Part shown: positions 29,045 to 37,310 of the stretch, piece after piece
How positions within the stretch are numbered: position 1 is the first letter of the stretch
Layout: each line of letters starts with the position of its first letter
NCBI RefSeq assembly: GCF_025466085.1
Contig: NZ_JANLOD010000074.1
Span: forward strand, 1-64,000
Length of the DNA stretch: 64,000 bases
Direction: 5' to 3'
DNA from: Pseudomonas sp. 14P_8.1_Bac3
Lineage (GTDB): Bacteria > Pseudomonadota > Gammaproteobacteria > Pseudomonadales > Pseudomonadaceae
Notes under the pieces: model-generated
What the model was told of the DNA's origin: nothing
Seen by the model: only the letters and a program-made list of their open reading frames with translations
The model's database searches: none
Program-made: the position numbers and the translations under genes

Positions 29045-29395
29045 ATGACTAACAAAATCATCCTTGCACTCGAAGCAGAGCAGATGACCAAAGAGATCCC
29101 TACCTTTGCCCCGGGCGACACCATTGTCGTTCAGGTGAAAGTGAAGGAAGGCGACCGTTCGCGTCTGCAAGCGTTCGAAGGTGTTGTTATCGCCAAGCGT
29201 AACCGCGGCGTAAACAGTGCTTTCACCGTTCGTAAAATCTCCAACGGTGTTGGCGTAGAGCGTACTTTCCAGACCTACAGCCCGCAAATCGACAGCATGG
29301 CCGTTAAACGTCGCGGTGACGTACGTAAAGCCAAGCTGTACTACCTGCGTGACCTGTCCGGTAAAGCAGCTCGCATCAAGGAAAAACTGGCTTAA
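29045..29395 (+). CDS. rplS: 50S ribosomal protein L19
   Basis: L19 (116 residues) lies at the subunit interface. Family blocks are present: [44 protein letters not shown], and [27 protein letters not shown] at the C-terminus. It ends the rpsP operon and is followed by a strong terminator. Confidence 0.97.
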
Positions 29396-29414
29396 GTCCA
29401 GCTTCCCGATGCAG

Positions 29415-29442
29415 AAAAAAGCAGCCTAAGGGCTGCTTTTTT
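29415..29442 (+). terminator. Intrinsic terminator after rplS
   Basis: Stem aaaaaagcagcc pairs with ggctgctttttt around a taag loop. Both flanks are A- or T-rich, so it could stop transcription from either side. Confidence 0.9.
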
Positions 29443-29495
29443 GTTGCCCGCGATTTATCTTCCATGGCCGTATTGCCTGTCCTGCCTGAGCCTTT

Positions 29496-30392
29496 ATGCC
29501 TGCCATCGATCATCCTCTGATAGACCAGTTTCTCGATGCCCTTTGGCTGGAGAAAGGTCTTTCCGACAACACCCGTGATGCCTATCGCAGCGACCTCGCG
29601 CTGTTCAACGGCTGGCTGCAGGACAAAGGGCTGGAGCTGATCAACGCCGGGCGTGAGTTGATCCTCGATCACCTGGCCTGGCGCCTGGAGCAAAACTACA
29701 AGCCTCGCTCCACGGCACGATTTCTCTCCGGCGTGCGTGGCTTCTATCGCTATTTGTTGCGGGAAAAGTTGATTGCCGTCGATCCGACGTTACGCGTCGA
29801 TATGCCGCAACTGGGTAGGCCGCTGCCTAAATCGTTGTCGGAAGCGGATGTGGAAGCGCTGCTGAAGGCGCCGGACCTGAGCGAAGCCATCGGCCAGCGC
29901 GATCGCGCCATGCTCGAAGTGCTTTACGCCTGCGGTTTGCGGGTGACGGAATTGATCAGTCTGACGCTGGAACAGGTCAACCTGCGCCAGGGCGTGCTGC
30001 GGGTGATGGGCAAGGGCAGCAAGGAACGCCTGGTGCCGATGGGCGAAGAGGCGATTGTCTGGGTTGAGCGCTACATGCGCGACGCTCGTGGCGAGTTGCT
30101 CGGCGGACGTCCGAGTGATGTGCTGTTCCCCAGTCAGCGCGGGGAGCAGATGACGCGCCAGACCTTCTGGCATCGCATCAAGCACCAGGCCAAGGTCGCC
30201 GGGATCGGCAAGTCGCTGTCGCCGCACACCTTGCGTCATGCCTTTGCTACGCACTTGCTTAACCATGGCGCCGACTTGCGGGTGGTGCAGATGCTGCTGG
30301 GCCACAGCGACCTCTCCACCACTCAGATCTACACCCACGTCGCCCGCGCCCGCTTGCAAGACCTGCACGCCAAACACCATCCTCGCGGGTGA
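29496..30392 (+). CDS. xerD: Tyrosine recombinase XerD
   Basis: XerD (298 residues) works with XerC at dif to resolve chromosome dimers. The N-terminal SAM-like core-binding domain spans about residues 5-95, and the catalytic domain carries the full set Arg149, Lys173, His244, Arg247, His270 and Tyr279 (GLRVTELI, GKGSKERLVP, HTLRHAFATHLL, LGHSDLSTTQIYTH). Length and the dsbC neighbour match the XerD rather than the XerC context. Confidence 0.96.
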   Translation: MPAIDHPLIDQFLDALWLEKGLSDNTRDAYRSDLALFNGWLQDKGLELINAGRELILDHLAWRLEQNYKPRSTARFLSGVRGFYRYLLREKLIAVDPTLRVDMPQLGRPLPKSLSEADVEALLKAPDLSEAIGQRDRAMLEVLYACGLRVTELISLTLEQVNLRQGVLRVMGKGSKERLVPMGEEAIVWVERYMRDARGELLGGRPSDVLFPSQRGEQMTRQTFWHRIKHQAKVAGIGKSLSPHTLRHAFATHLLNHGADLRVVQMLLGHSDLSTTQIYTHVARARLQDLHAKHHPRG

Positions 30393-30401
30393 ATCCCCAC
30401 T

Positions 30402-30501
30402 TGTAGGAGCGAGCTTGCTCGCGATGGTCGTTAACGATGACGCTGGCAGTCTGACACCCAACGGTGGACGTGACTCCATCGCGAGCAAGCTCGCTCCTAC
30501 A
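30402..30501. repeat. REPIN between xerD and dsbC
   Basis: Arms tgtaggagcgagcttgctcg at 30402 and the exact inverted copy ending 30501 enclose a spacer of about 50 bases. Confidence 0.88.
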
Positions 30502-30646
30502 GGGGCGCAGTTTGTCTCGTCACCTGGCATTCGGCCCCGCGGGCCTTATGTGGTAGGCTTTGCCGGTTTGCACGATGGGCGGTTATGACCCGGTGTTTCG
30601 GCACGGGCGTTCTGATCGTCCCATTTGTCCGCCTTCAGGAGTTCTC

Positions 30647-31378
30647 ATGCGTCTGACCCAGATTTTCGCCGCCGCAGCCATTGCGTTGGTCAGCACCTTT
30701 GCCGTCGCCGATGACGCGGCCGACAAAGCCATCCGTAAAAGCCTCGAAAACCTCCAGCTCGAGGTGCCGGTAGAAACCATTACCGCCAGTCCGTTGCCCG
30801 GCCTTTACGAGGTTAAACTCAAAGGCAGCCGCGTGCTCTATGCCAGTGCCGACGGCCAATACGTGGTTCAGGGCTACATGTTCCAGCTCAAGGACGGCAA
30901 GCCGGTCAACCTGACCGAGAAGACCGAACGCCTGGGCATTTCCAAGCTGATCAACGAAATTCCGGTCGCGGAAACCGTGGTCTACCCGGCCATCGGCGAA
31001 ACCAAATCGCATATCACGGTGTTCACCGACACCACCTGCCCGTACTGCCACAAACTGCACGCCGAAGTGCCCGAGCTGAACAAGCGCGGGATCGAAGTGC
31101 GCTACGTGGCGTTCCCGCGCCAGGGCCTGGGCTCGCCGGGTGACGAACAGCTGCAGGCGGTCTGGTGCTCGAAAGACAAGAAAGCGGCCATGGACAAAAT
31201 GGTCGATGGCAAGGAAATCAAGGCCGCCAAGTGCGATAACCCGGTTTCCAAACAGTTCGCCCTCGGTCAGTCGATCGGCGTGAACGGCACGCCGGCCATC
31301 GTTCTGGCCGACGGTCAGGTCATTCCGGGCTACCAGCCTGCGCCACAAGTCGCCAAACTGGCGCTGGACGCGAAGTAA
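30647..31378 (+). CDS. dsbC: Periplasmic disulfide isomerase DsbC
   Basis: Thiol:disulfide interchange protein (243 residues) that corrects wrong disulfides in exported proteins and is kept reduced by DsbD. The signal peptide is MRLTQIFAAAAIALVSTFAVA. The N-terminal dimerisation domain covers about residues 22-85, and the thioredoxin-fold domain has the active site FTDTTCPYCHKLH and the cis-Pro loop GVNGTPAIVL. A second Cys pair (VWCSKDKK and AAKCDNP) matches the structural disulfide. The ATG at 30647 follows AGGAG and puts the signal peptide first. hom follows. Confidence 0.95.
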   Translation: MRLTQIFAAAAIALVSTFAVADDAADKAIRKSLENLQLEVPVETITASPLPGLYEVKLKGSRVLYASADGQYVVQGYMFQLKDGKPVNLTEKTERLGISKLINEIPVAETVVYPAIGETKSHITVFTDTTCPYCHKLHAEVPELNKRGIEVRYVAFPRQGLGSPGDEQLQAVWCSKDKKAAMDKMVDGKEIKAAKCDNPVSKQFALGQSIGVNGTPAIVLADGQVIPGYQPAPQVAKLALDAK

Positions 31379-31383
31379 TTCGT

Positions 31384-31494
31384 ATCGTCACGGTCAGCCT
31401 GTGACGATCATGGCCCGGCGGCAACCTGTGCCGGGCCATCAATAGAGAGCCGCGTGCATGCGGCTGTTTCCACGGCCGGCCTCGAGTCGGCCGT
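31384..31494 (+). other. Four consecutive hairpins in front of hom
   Basis: Perfect stems occur at 31384-31391/31401-31408 (atcgtcac/gtgacgat), 31410-31419/31430-31439 (atggcccggc/gccgggccat), about 31448-31465 (agccgc/gcggct) and 31472-31478/31488-31494 (acggccg/cggccgt, followed by TTTT). They fill the whole dsbC-hom gap. The last could be a weak terminator or attenuator; the first two may end the dsbC transcript. Confidence 0.55.
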
Positions 31495-31511
31495 TTTATG
31501 GGGAGTTCACA

Positions 31512-32816
31512 GTGAAACCGGTCAAAGTAGGCATCTGTGGGTTAGGGACCGTCGGTGGCGGAACCTTCAACGTACTTCAGCGCAACGCCGAGGAAATTGC
31601 TCGTCGTGCCGGGCGTGGAATCGAAGTGGCGCAAATTGCCACGCGCACGCCAAAGCCTCAGTTCCAGACGACCGGTATTGCGATTACCAACGATGTCTTC
31701 GAAGTGGCCACGAACCCTGAGATCGACATCGTCATAGAGCTGGTGGGCGGCTACACCGTTGCCCGTGAGCTGGTACTCAAAGCGATCGAGAACGGAAAAC
31801 ATGTGGTAACCGCGAACAAGGCGCTGATCGCCGTTCACGGTAATGAAATTTTCGCCAAGGCGCGCGAGAAAGGCGTGATCGTGGCGTTCGAAGCGGCCGT
31901 GGCTGGCGGCATTCCGGTGATCAAGGCGATTCGCGAAGGCTTGTCGGCCAACCGCATCAACTGGGTGGCCGGCATCATCAACGGCACCGGCAACTTCATC
32001 CTCACCGAAATGCGTGAGAAGGGCCGCACCTTCGAAGACGTACTCGCCGAAGCGCAAGCCCTGGGTTATGCCGAAGCCGATCCGACCTTCGACGTTGAAG
32101 GCATCGACGCGGCCCACAAGCTGACGATCCTCGCATCCATCGCGTTCGGTATTCCGTTGCAATTCGACAAGGCCTACACCGAAGGCATCACCAAACTGAC
32201 CACCGCCGACGTGAACTACGCCGAAGCGCTGGGTTATCGCATCAAGCACCTCGGCGTCGCGCGCAGCACTGCGGCCGGTATCGAGTTGCGTGTGCACCCG
32301 ACGCTGATTCCTGCCGATCGCCTGATCGCCAACGTCAACGGCGTGATGAACGCAGTGATGGTCAATGGCGATGCGGCCGGTTCGACGCTGTTCTACGGCG
32401 CCGGCGCCGGCATGGAGCCAACCGCTTCGTCGGTGATCGCCGACCTGGTGGACGTGGTTCGCGCCATGACCTCCGACCCGGAAAACCGTGTGCCGCACCT
32501 GGCCTTCCAGCCGGATTCGCTGTCGGCCCATCCGATCCTGCCGATCGAAGCCTGCGAAAGCGCCTACTACCTGCGCATCCAGGCCAAGGACCATCCGGGC
32601 GTACTGGCCCAGGTGGCGAGCATCCTGTCGGAGCGCGGCATCAACATCGAATCGATCATGCAGAAAGAGGTCGAAGAGCATGACGGTCTGGTGCCGATGA
32701 TCCTGCTGACCCACCGCGTGCTGGAGCAGCACATCAACGACGCGATCGCCGCCCTGGAAGCCCTGGCGGGCGTGGTCGGTCCGGTCGTACGGATCCGCGT
32801 CGAGCACCTGAACTAA
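31512..32816 (+). CDS. hom: Homoserine dehydrogenase
   Basis: Monofunctional enzyme (434 residues) that reduces aspartate semialdehyde to homoserine for threonine and methionine synthesis. The N-terminal NAD(P)-binding fold has GICGLGTVGGGTFNVL; the catalytic domain has AFEAAVAGGIPVIKAIREGL, IINGTGNFIL and YAEADPTFDVEGIDAAHKL; a C-terminal ACT domain (about residues 350-430, YYLRIQAKDHPGVLAQVASILSERGI) probably mediates feedback inhibition. The GTG at 31512 has GGGGAG upstream; an in-frame ATG at 31458 would add 18 residues without family support. thrC follows. Confidence 0.96.
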   Translation: MKPVKVGICGLGTVGGGTFNVLQRNAEEIARRAGRGIEVAQIATRTPKPQFQTTGIAITNDVFEVATNPEIDIVIELVGGYTVARELVLKAIENGKHVVTANKALIAVHGNEIFAKAREKGVIVAFEAAVAGGIPVIKAIREGLSANRINWVAGIINGTGNFILTEMREKGRTFEDVLAEAQALGYAEADPTFDVEGIDAAHKLTILASIAFGIPLQFDKAYTEGITKLTTADVNYAEALGYRIKHLGVARSTAAGIELRVHPTLIPADRLIANVNGVMNAVMVNGDAAGSTLFYGAGAGMEPTASSVIADLVDVVRAMTSDPENRVPHLAFQPDSLSAHPILPIEACESAYYLRIQAKDHPGVLAQVASILSERGINIESIMQKEVEEHDGLVPMILLTHRVLEQHINDAIAALEALAGVVGPVVRIRVEHLN

Positions 32817-32830
32817 GCCGTTATCGTTCA

Positions 32831-32852
32831 CCGGGCCCGCCTGCGGGCCCGG
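32831..32852 (+). other. GC hairpin between hom and thrC
   Basis: A perfect 10-bp stem (ccgggcccgc/gcgggcccgg) with a 2-base loop, followed by ctttgcg. It is very stable but lacks a T-run, so partial termination or mRNA protection is more likely than full termination. Confidence 0.5.
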
Positions 32853-32882
32853 CTTTGCGAACACTGTCCATTGGAGTCAGTC

Positions 32883-34292
32883 ATGCGTTATATCAGCACC
32901 CGCGGCCAGGCACCGGCCCTGAATTTCGAAGACGTCCTGCTGGCGGGTCTCGCCACCGACGGCGGTCTGTACGTCCCGGAAAACCTGCCACGTTTCACCC
33001 AGGAAGAAATCGCTTCCTGGGCCGGCCTGCCGTATCACGAACTGGCCTTCCGGGTGATGCGCCCGTTCGTCACCGGCAGCATTCCCGATGCCGATTTCAA
33101 AAAGATTCTGGAAGAGACCTACGGCGTGTTTTCCCACAACGCCGTGGCACCGTTGCGGCAGTTGAACGGCAACGAATGGGTGCTCGAGCTGTTCCACGGC
33201 CCGACCCTGGCGTTCAAGGATTTCGCCCTGCAACTGCTTGGTCGCCTGCTCGACTACGTGCTGGAAAAACGCGGTGAGCGCGTGGTGATCGTTGGCGCCA
33301 CGTCCGGTGATACCGGTTCGGCCGCCATCGAAGGCTGCAAGCACTGCGAAAACGTCGACATCTTCATCCTGCACCCGCACAACCGCGTTTCCGAAGTGCA
33401 GCGTCGGCAGATGACCACGCTCTTCGGCGAGAATATCCACAACATCGCCATCGAAGGCAACTTCGATGACTGCCAGGAAATGGTCAAGGCGAGCTTTGCC
33501 GACCAGAGCTTCCTGAAAGGTACACGTCTGGTCGCGGTGAACTCGATCAACTGGGCGCGAATCATGGCCCAGATCGTTTACTACTTCCATGCGGCCCTGC
33601 AGCTGGGCGGGCCGGCGCGTTCGGTGTCGTTCTCGGTGCCGACCGGCAATTTCGGCGACATCTTCGCCGGTTACCTGGCGCGCAACATGGGCCTGCCGAT
33701 CAACCAGTTGATCGTCGCCACCAACCGCAACGACATCCTGCACCGCTTCATGAGCGGCAATCACTACGTCAAGGAAACCCTGCACGCCACGCTGTCGCCG
33801 TCGATGGACATCATGGTGTCGTCGAACTTCGAGCGCCTGCTGTTTGATCTGCACGGTCGTAACGGCGCGGCGATTGCCGCGTTGATGGACAGCTTCAGGC
33901 AGGGCGGCGGTTTCAGCGTTGAACAGGAGCGCTGGACCGAGGCCCGCAAGTTGTTCGATTCCCTGGCGGTGGACGACGCGCAGACGTGCGAAACGATTGC
34001 CGAGGTGTACGAGCAGACTGGAGAGGTGCTGGATCCGCACACAGCGATCGGCGTGAAGGCTGCGCGTGAATGCCGTCGCAGCCTGGATATTCCGATGGTG
34101 ATCCTTGGCACCGCCCACCCGGTCAAGTTCCCGGATGCGGTGGAGAAGGCGGGCGTCGGCAGGGCGTTGGAATTGCCTGTGCACCTGGCTGATTTGTTGG
34201 AGCGGGATGAGCGTTGCACTGTTCTGCCGAATGACCTGAAGGCTGTGCAAGCGTTCGTCAGCCAGCACGGCAATCGCGGCAAGCCGTTGTAA
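32883..34292 (+). CDS. thrC: Threonine synthase
   Basis: PLP enzyme (469 residues) that converts O-phosphohomoserine to threonine. Family blocks are clear: MRYISTRGQAPALNFEDVLLAGLATDGGLYVPE at the N-terminus, HGPTLAFKDFALQLLGRLL containing the PLP lysine, VGATSGDTGSAAIEG, VNSINWARIMAQIVYYFHA and SVPTGNFGDIFAGYLA. The length fits the longer, fungal/proteobacterial threonine synthase group. The ATG at 32883 matches the family start. hom-thrC is a conserved pair for threonine synthesis. Confidence 0.96.
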   Translation: MRYISTRGQAPALNFEDVLLAGLATDGGLYVPENLPRFTQEEIASWAGLPYHELAFRVMRPFVTGSIPDADFKKILEETYGVFSHNAVAPLRQLNGNEWVLELFHGPTLAFKDFALQLLGRLLDYVLEKRGERVVIVGATSGDTGSAAIEGCKHCENVDIFILHPHNRVSEVQRRQMTTLFGENIHNIAIEGNFDDCQEMVKASFADQSFLKGTRLVAVNSINWARIMAQIVYYFHAALQLGGPARSVSFSVPTGNFGDIFAGYLARNMGLPINQLIVATNRNDILHRFMSGNHYVKETLHATLSPSMDIMVSSNFERLLFDLHGRNGAAIAALMDSFRQGGGFSVEQERWTEARKLFDSLAVDDAQTCETIAEVYEQTGEVLDPHTAIGVKAARECRRSLDIPMVILGTAHPVKFPDAVEKAGVGRALELPVHLADLLERDERCTVLPNDLKAVQAFVSQHGNRGKPL

Positions 34293-34308
34293 GAAACGCT
34301 CTATCCCC

Positions 34309-34422
34309 TGTAGGAGCGAGCACGCTCGCGAAAAACGCCCAGACAACGCGGGCATTCAGGTATCCCGCGTTATCGTTGACGTCCATCGTCGGAGCGCCGC
34401 CCGGAGCCTGCTCGCTCCTACA
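34309..34422. repeat. Diverged REPIN after thrC
   Basis: Outer ends tgtaggagcgagc and gctcgctcctaca are intact, but the right arm carries an insertion (ggagcgccgcccggagcctg). It fills most of the roughly 310-base gap between thrC and the DUF3509 gene; the remaining 34423-34602 is AT-richer, likely holds that gene's promoter, and shows no other gene. Confidence 0.78.
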
Positions 34423-34602
34423 GGACCCATCCCGACCAGCGCCACGCCGCTGTTTTTCCCCTGTCACATTTCCCCTGCATTCTCTCAAGACCAAAGACGC
34501 AGCTTAGCGCTTTGTATCCAGAACTTTCTTCTCGGGCCGGTGGTCACTTACTGTAGACACGCCCCAGGCACTTTGTTTTCGGACTATTGAGTGGTGATCG
34601 AG

Positions 34603-34887
34603 ATGGAAAGTATCAGCCTATTGCTCGGTGAGGCGCTGAGCCCTTATCAGGTGACGTTGACCCCGTCGGGCGCGCAGGGCGAATGCCTGGTGACATTGAA
34701 GAGCGCAACCGGCGCTATCGTGGTCGAGCGCGCATTCAATCAGGCGCAATTGAGCGACAAACGTCAGCTCACGGACGTGGTCGACGGTTTGCATCGCGAT
34801 CTGATGATTGCCGAAGGACGCCTGGAACCCTGCGTGATCGCGGCGTTGCGCAATGCGGCACAGGACAAGGTCCTGGGTCGGGGATAA
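34603..34887 (+). CDS. DUF3509 family small protein
   Basis: A 94-residue soluble protein matching the Pseudomonas DUF3509 pattern: MESISLLLGEALSPYQVTLTPSGAQGECLVTL, then an ALRNAAQ C-terminal helix. The start at 34603 is preferred to the GTG at 34591 because related proteins start MESIS; neither has a strong ribosome site. The function of the family is unknown. It stands alone and is followed by a structured segment with a terminator. Confidence 0.8.
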   Translation: MESISLLLGEALSPYQVTLTPSGAQGECLVTLKSATGAIVVERAFNQAQLSDKRQLTDVVDGLHRDLMIAEGRLEPCVIAALRNAAQDKVLGRG

Positions 34888-34914
34888 GTGAATTTTTTTT
34901 TATGGGAACCTTAC

Positions 34915-34987
34915 GGGGCCCCGGTCAGTCAGAGGTTGTAACAGCAGGATCAAGCATTGTGCTCCGGTGCTTGTAGCTTGTTGTTAC
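34915..34987 (+). ncRNA. Candidate structured RNA or 3' UTR after the DUF3509 gene
   Basis: Contains a ggggcccc palindrome (34915-34922) and a long imperfect stem-loop (34938-34956 with 34968-34987: gtaaca...caagca against tgcttg...tgttac), followed 24 bases later by an intrinsic terminator. The layout suits a small RNA or a processed 3' UTR. I match it to no known family. Confidence 0.3.
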
Positions 34988-35010
34988 TGGTCTTTAGGTA
35001 GGCCACGTTT

Positions 35011-35049
35011 AACCCCGAGTCGTCTCCCCACTTCTCGGGGTTTCTTTTT
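35011..35049 (+). terminator. Intrinsic terminator after the DUF3509 gene
   Basis: A 9-bp stem aaccccgag (35011-35019) with ctcggggtt (35034-35042), 14-base loop, then tctttttg. Confidence 0.8.
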
Positions 35050-35061
35050 GCCTGCGATTTG

Positions 35062-36021
35062 TCAGGGCTGCACCTGCTGCTCGAAATACGTTCTGGATTC
35101 TTTCAGGTAGGCGTCGCGACTTTCCGGGTCCAGCCACGCGGCGTAGGCCTCGCTCAAGCGTTCACGGGGCAGTTTGCGCAGCAGCGCGTTGATCTCGGCG
35201 ATGGCCTGCCGACCCTGGGGCGTATCACTGCAGCCGATGTAGCCCGACAGGAATTTCTCCGCACCGCGAATCGGGTAGAACTGCAATTCATCCTCGGCGA
35301 TCCCTTGCTGCTCGGCTTGGTAGCGGATTTCCGGACGGTAGCCCAACAGGAACCGCAAGCGCCCCAGGCGCTGCATCTGCAGCAGGCTGCCCAAGGCGTC
35401 GTTGCCGTAGTGGAGGGTCAGGGCATCCCGCGGCGCCTGTTTGAGCAGTGCGTCGAGGTACTCGCCGTAATTGCGCTCGGCGACGATACCCAATTGCTCG
35501 TGGCCGCTGGCCAACAAGGCCGCCAGGTCCACCTCGCCGTCGTGCAGGAAGGGCGCAATCACTTCATGGTCGACGCGGCGTACGGCCAGACCATTGCTCA
35601 TGGCGCGAAACACCGGAATGGAAAAGGCGATCCAGCGTTCGCGTTCCTTGCTCTTGTTCAGTGCCGCATCGCACGTGAGGGAGGGCTCATGGAGCATTTG
35701 CAAGGCTCGGGCGCGATTGACCCGCATCAAGGCATGCCGGTATTGCGGCATGCCGTCGATCAGCAGCGGTAACAGTTGATCGATGACGCCCTGGCCCTTT
35801 TCCGGACCTTCGAAAATCGTCAGTGGGGGCAGGTCCCGCAACAGCCAGATCATGGTGTCCTTGGGTTGCGCCATCGCGGGGGCAGCGCACAGGAGCAAAG
35901 CCGCGAGCGCGCAAGCCAGCGTCGCGCGGTTCAACCGGGCGTGTGGGGTGAGCGGCGCAAACAGGCGCTTCAGCTTAGATGGCCCCGTCTTGACGCAGCT
36001 GTGCGATCTGTTCCCTGTCAT
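35062..36021 (-). CDS. Periplasmic solute-binding-like protein (TIGR02285 type)
   Basis: A protein of about 319 residues with an exported, SBP_bac_3-like fold. A hydrophobic signal segment (CALAALLLCAAPAMA) is followed by MIWLLRDLPPLTIFEGPEKGQGVIDQLLP and later MRVNRARALQML, typical of the TIGR02285 group of Pseudomonas periplasmic proteins with no known ligand. No ABC transporter genes are nearby. The start is uncertain: the ATG at 36021 gives a long n-region and a 47-base overlap with the upstream CoA-transferase gene; an alternative start closer to the signal segment would need a non-ATG codon. Confidence 0.78.
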   Translation of the reverse strand: MTGNRSHSCVKTGPSKLKRLFAPLTPHARLNRATLACALAALLLCAAPAMAQPKDTMIWLLRDLPPLTIFEGPEKGQGVIDQLLPLLIDGMPQYRHALMRVNRARALQMLHEPSLTCDAALNKSKERERWIAFSIPVFRAMSNGLAVRRVDHEVIAPFLHDGEVDLAALLASGHEQLGIVAERNYGEYLDALLKQAPRDALTLHYGNDALGSLLQMQRLGRLRFLLGYRPEIRYQAEQQGIAEDELQFYPIRGAEKFLSGYIGCSDTPQGRQAIAEINALLRKLPRERLSEAYAAWLDPESRDAYLKESRTYFEQQVQP

Positions 36022-37174
36022 AGCCAAGATCGTGGAGTACCTGCGCATTGTGTTCGCCCAACTGCGGCCCGACCCATTCCGAACTGCCGGGTGTCTCTGA
36101 GAGTTTCGGCACGATGCCCGGCATCTTGAAATCTTTGCCGTCCGGTAGCTTCGCTTTCAAAAACATTTCCCGTGCCAGGTACTGCGGATCGTTGAACATG
36201 TCTTCGGCGCTGAAGATCCGGCTGGCCGGGACGTCGGCCTGATTCAACTGTTCGATGACGGTGTCGAGCGGCAGCGAATTGACCCAGCGATCAATCACCC
36301 CATAGATCTCGTCGCGGCGACTGTCGCGTCCGTCGTTACTGGCCAGTGCCGGATCGCTGGCCAGGTCTTCGCGGCCGATGATCAGCATGAAACGCTTGAA
36401 GATCGCATCGCCATTGGCGCCGATCTGCACGTGCTTGCCGTCGGCGCTGGTGTGGATCGAGGAGGGCGTGATGCCGGGCATGATATTGCCGGTGCGTTCG
36501 CGGATGAAGCCGAACACGTCGAACTCCGGGACCATGCTTTCCATCATGGCGAAGATCGCTTCGTAGAGCGCCACGTCCACCACTTGCCCCTGACCGCCGT
36601 TGACCTCGCGATGACGCAGCGCCATCAGCGCGCCGATCACACCCCAGAGCGCGGCAATCGAGTCGCCGATGGAGATCCCGGTGCGCACCGGTGGCCGGTC
36701 CTCGAAACCGGTGATGTAGCGCAGGCCGCCCATGGATTCGCCGACGGCGCCAAAACCTGGCTGGTCCTTCATCGGTCCGGTCTGGCCGAAACCCGACAGG
36801 CGTACCATCACCAGTTTCGGGTTCAGGGCGTGCAGGACGTCCCAGCCCAGGCCAAGTTTTTCCAGCACGCCGGGGCGAAAATTCTCGATCAGGATGTCGG
36901 CTTCGCTGAGCAGTTTTTTCAGGATCGCCAGGCCGTCCGGGTGTTTCAGGTTGAGCGTCAGGGACTTTTTATTGCGTGCCTGCACGAACCACCACAACGA
37001 CGTGCCTTCGTACAACTTCCGCCATTTGCGCAACGGATCGCCGCCGTCCGGGGATTCGATCTTGATCACATCGGCACCGAACTCGCCGCAGATGCGCGAG
37101 GCAAACGGCCCGGCGATCAATGTGCCCAATTCGATGACTTTCAGACCTGCGAGGGGTTTGGCGGTGAACGGCAT
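35975..37174 (-). CDS. Class III CoA-transferase (CaiB/BaiF family)
   Basis: A 399-residue CoA-transferase of the formyl-CoA transferase/CaiB fold, which moves CoA between carboxylic acids through an aspartyl-CoA thioester. The N-terminus reads PLAGLKVIELGTLIAGPFASRICGEFGADVIKIE, and the catalytic Asp is Asp171 in TGISIGDSIAALWG. The C-terminal half includes RQHREVNGGQGQ-type VDVALYEAIFAMME. Substrates cannot be assigned: no acyl-CoA dehydrogenase, lyase or ligase gene adjoins it. It overlaps the next gene on the same strand. Confidence 0.92.
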   Translation of the reverse strand: MPFTAKPLAGLKVIELGTLIAGPFASRICGEFGADVIKIESPDGGDPLRKWRKLYEGTSLWWFVQARNKKSLTLNLKHPDGLAILKKLLSEADILIENFRPGVLEKLGLGWDVLHALNPKLVMVRLSGFGQTGPMKDQPGFGAVGESMGGLRYITGFEDRPPVRTGISIGDSIAALWGVIGALMALRHREVNGGQGQVVDVALYEAIFAMMESMVPEFDVFGFIRERTGNIMPGITPSSIHTSADGKHVQIGANGDAIFKRFMLIIGREDLASDPALASNDGRDSRRDEIYGVIDRWVNSLPLDTVIEQLNQADVPASRIFSAEDMFNDPQYLAREMFLKAKLPDGKDFKMPGIVPKLSETPGSSEWVGPQLGEHNAQVLHDLGYDREQIAQLRQDGAI

Positions 37175-37310
37175 GCTGGATCCTGTAGGACAAAGGCTGG
37201 CTGATAGAGCGTTTTAGCACAGCCCGCTGTCAGTCGCTCAAGGTTGATGGCCGCGAAGCCTGCCGCATCGGTTAGACTTGCCGCCTTTCCACGTATCAAG
37301 AAGCCCGTTC

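Noticed and set aside
31458..31511. Upstream in-frame ATG of hom as start or leader peptide
   Set aside because: The extra 18 residues have no family similarity, fall on the hairpins and show no regulatory codon run; the GTG at 31512 has a good ribosome site.
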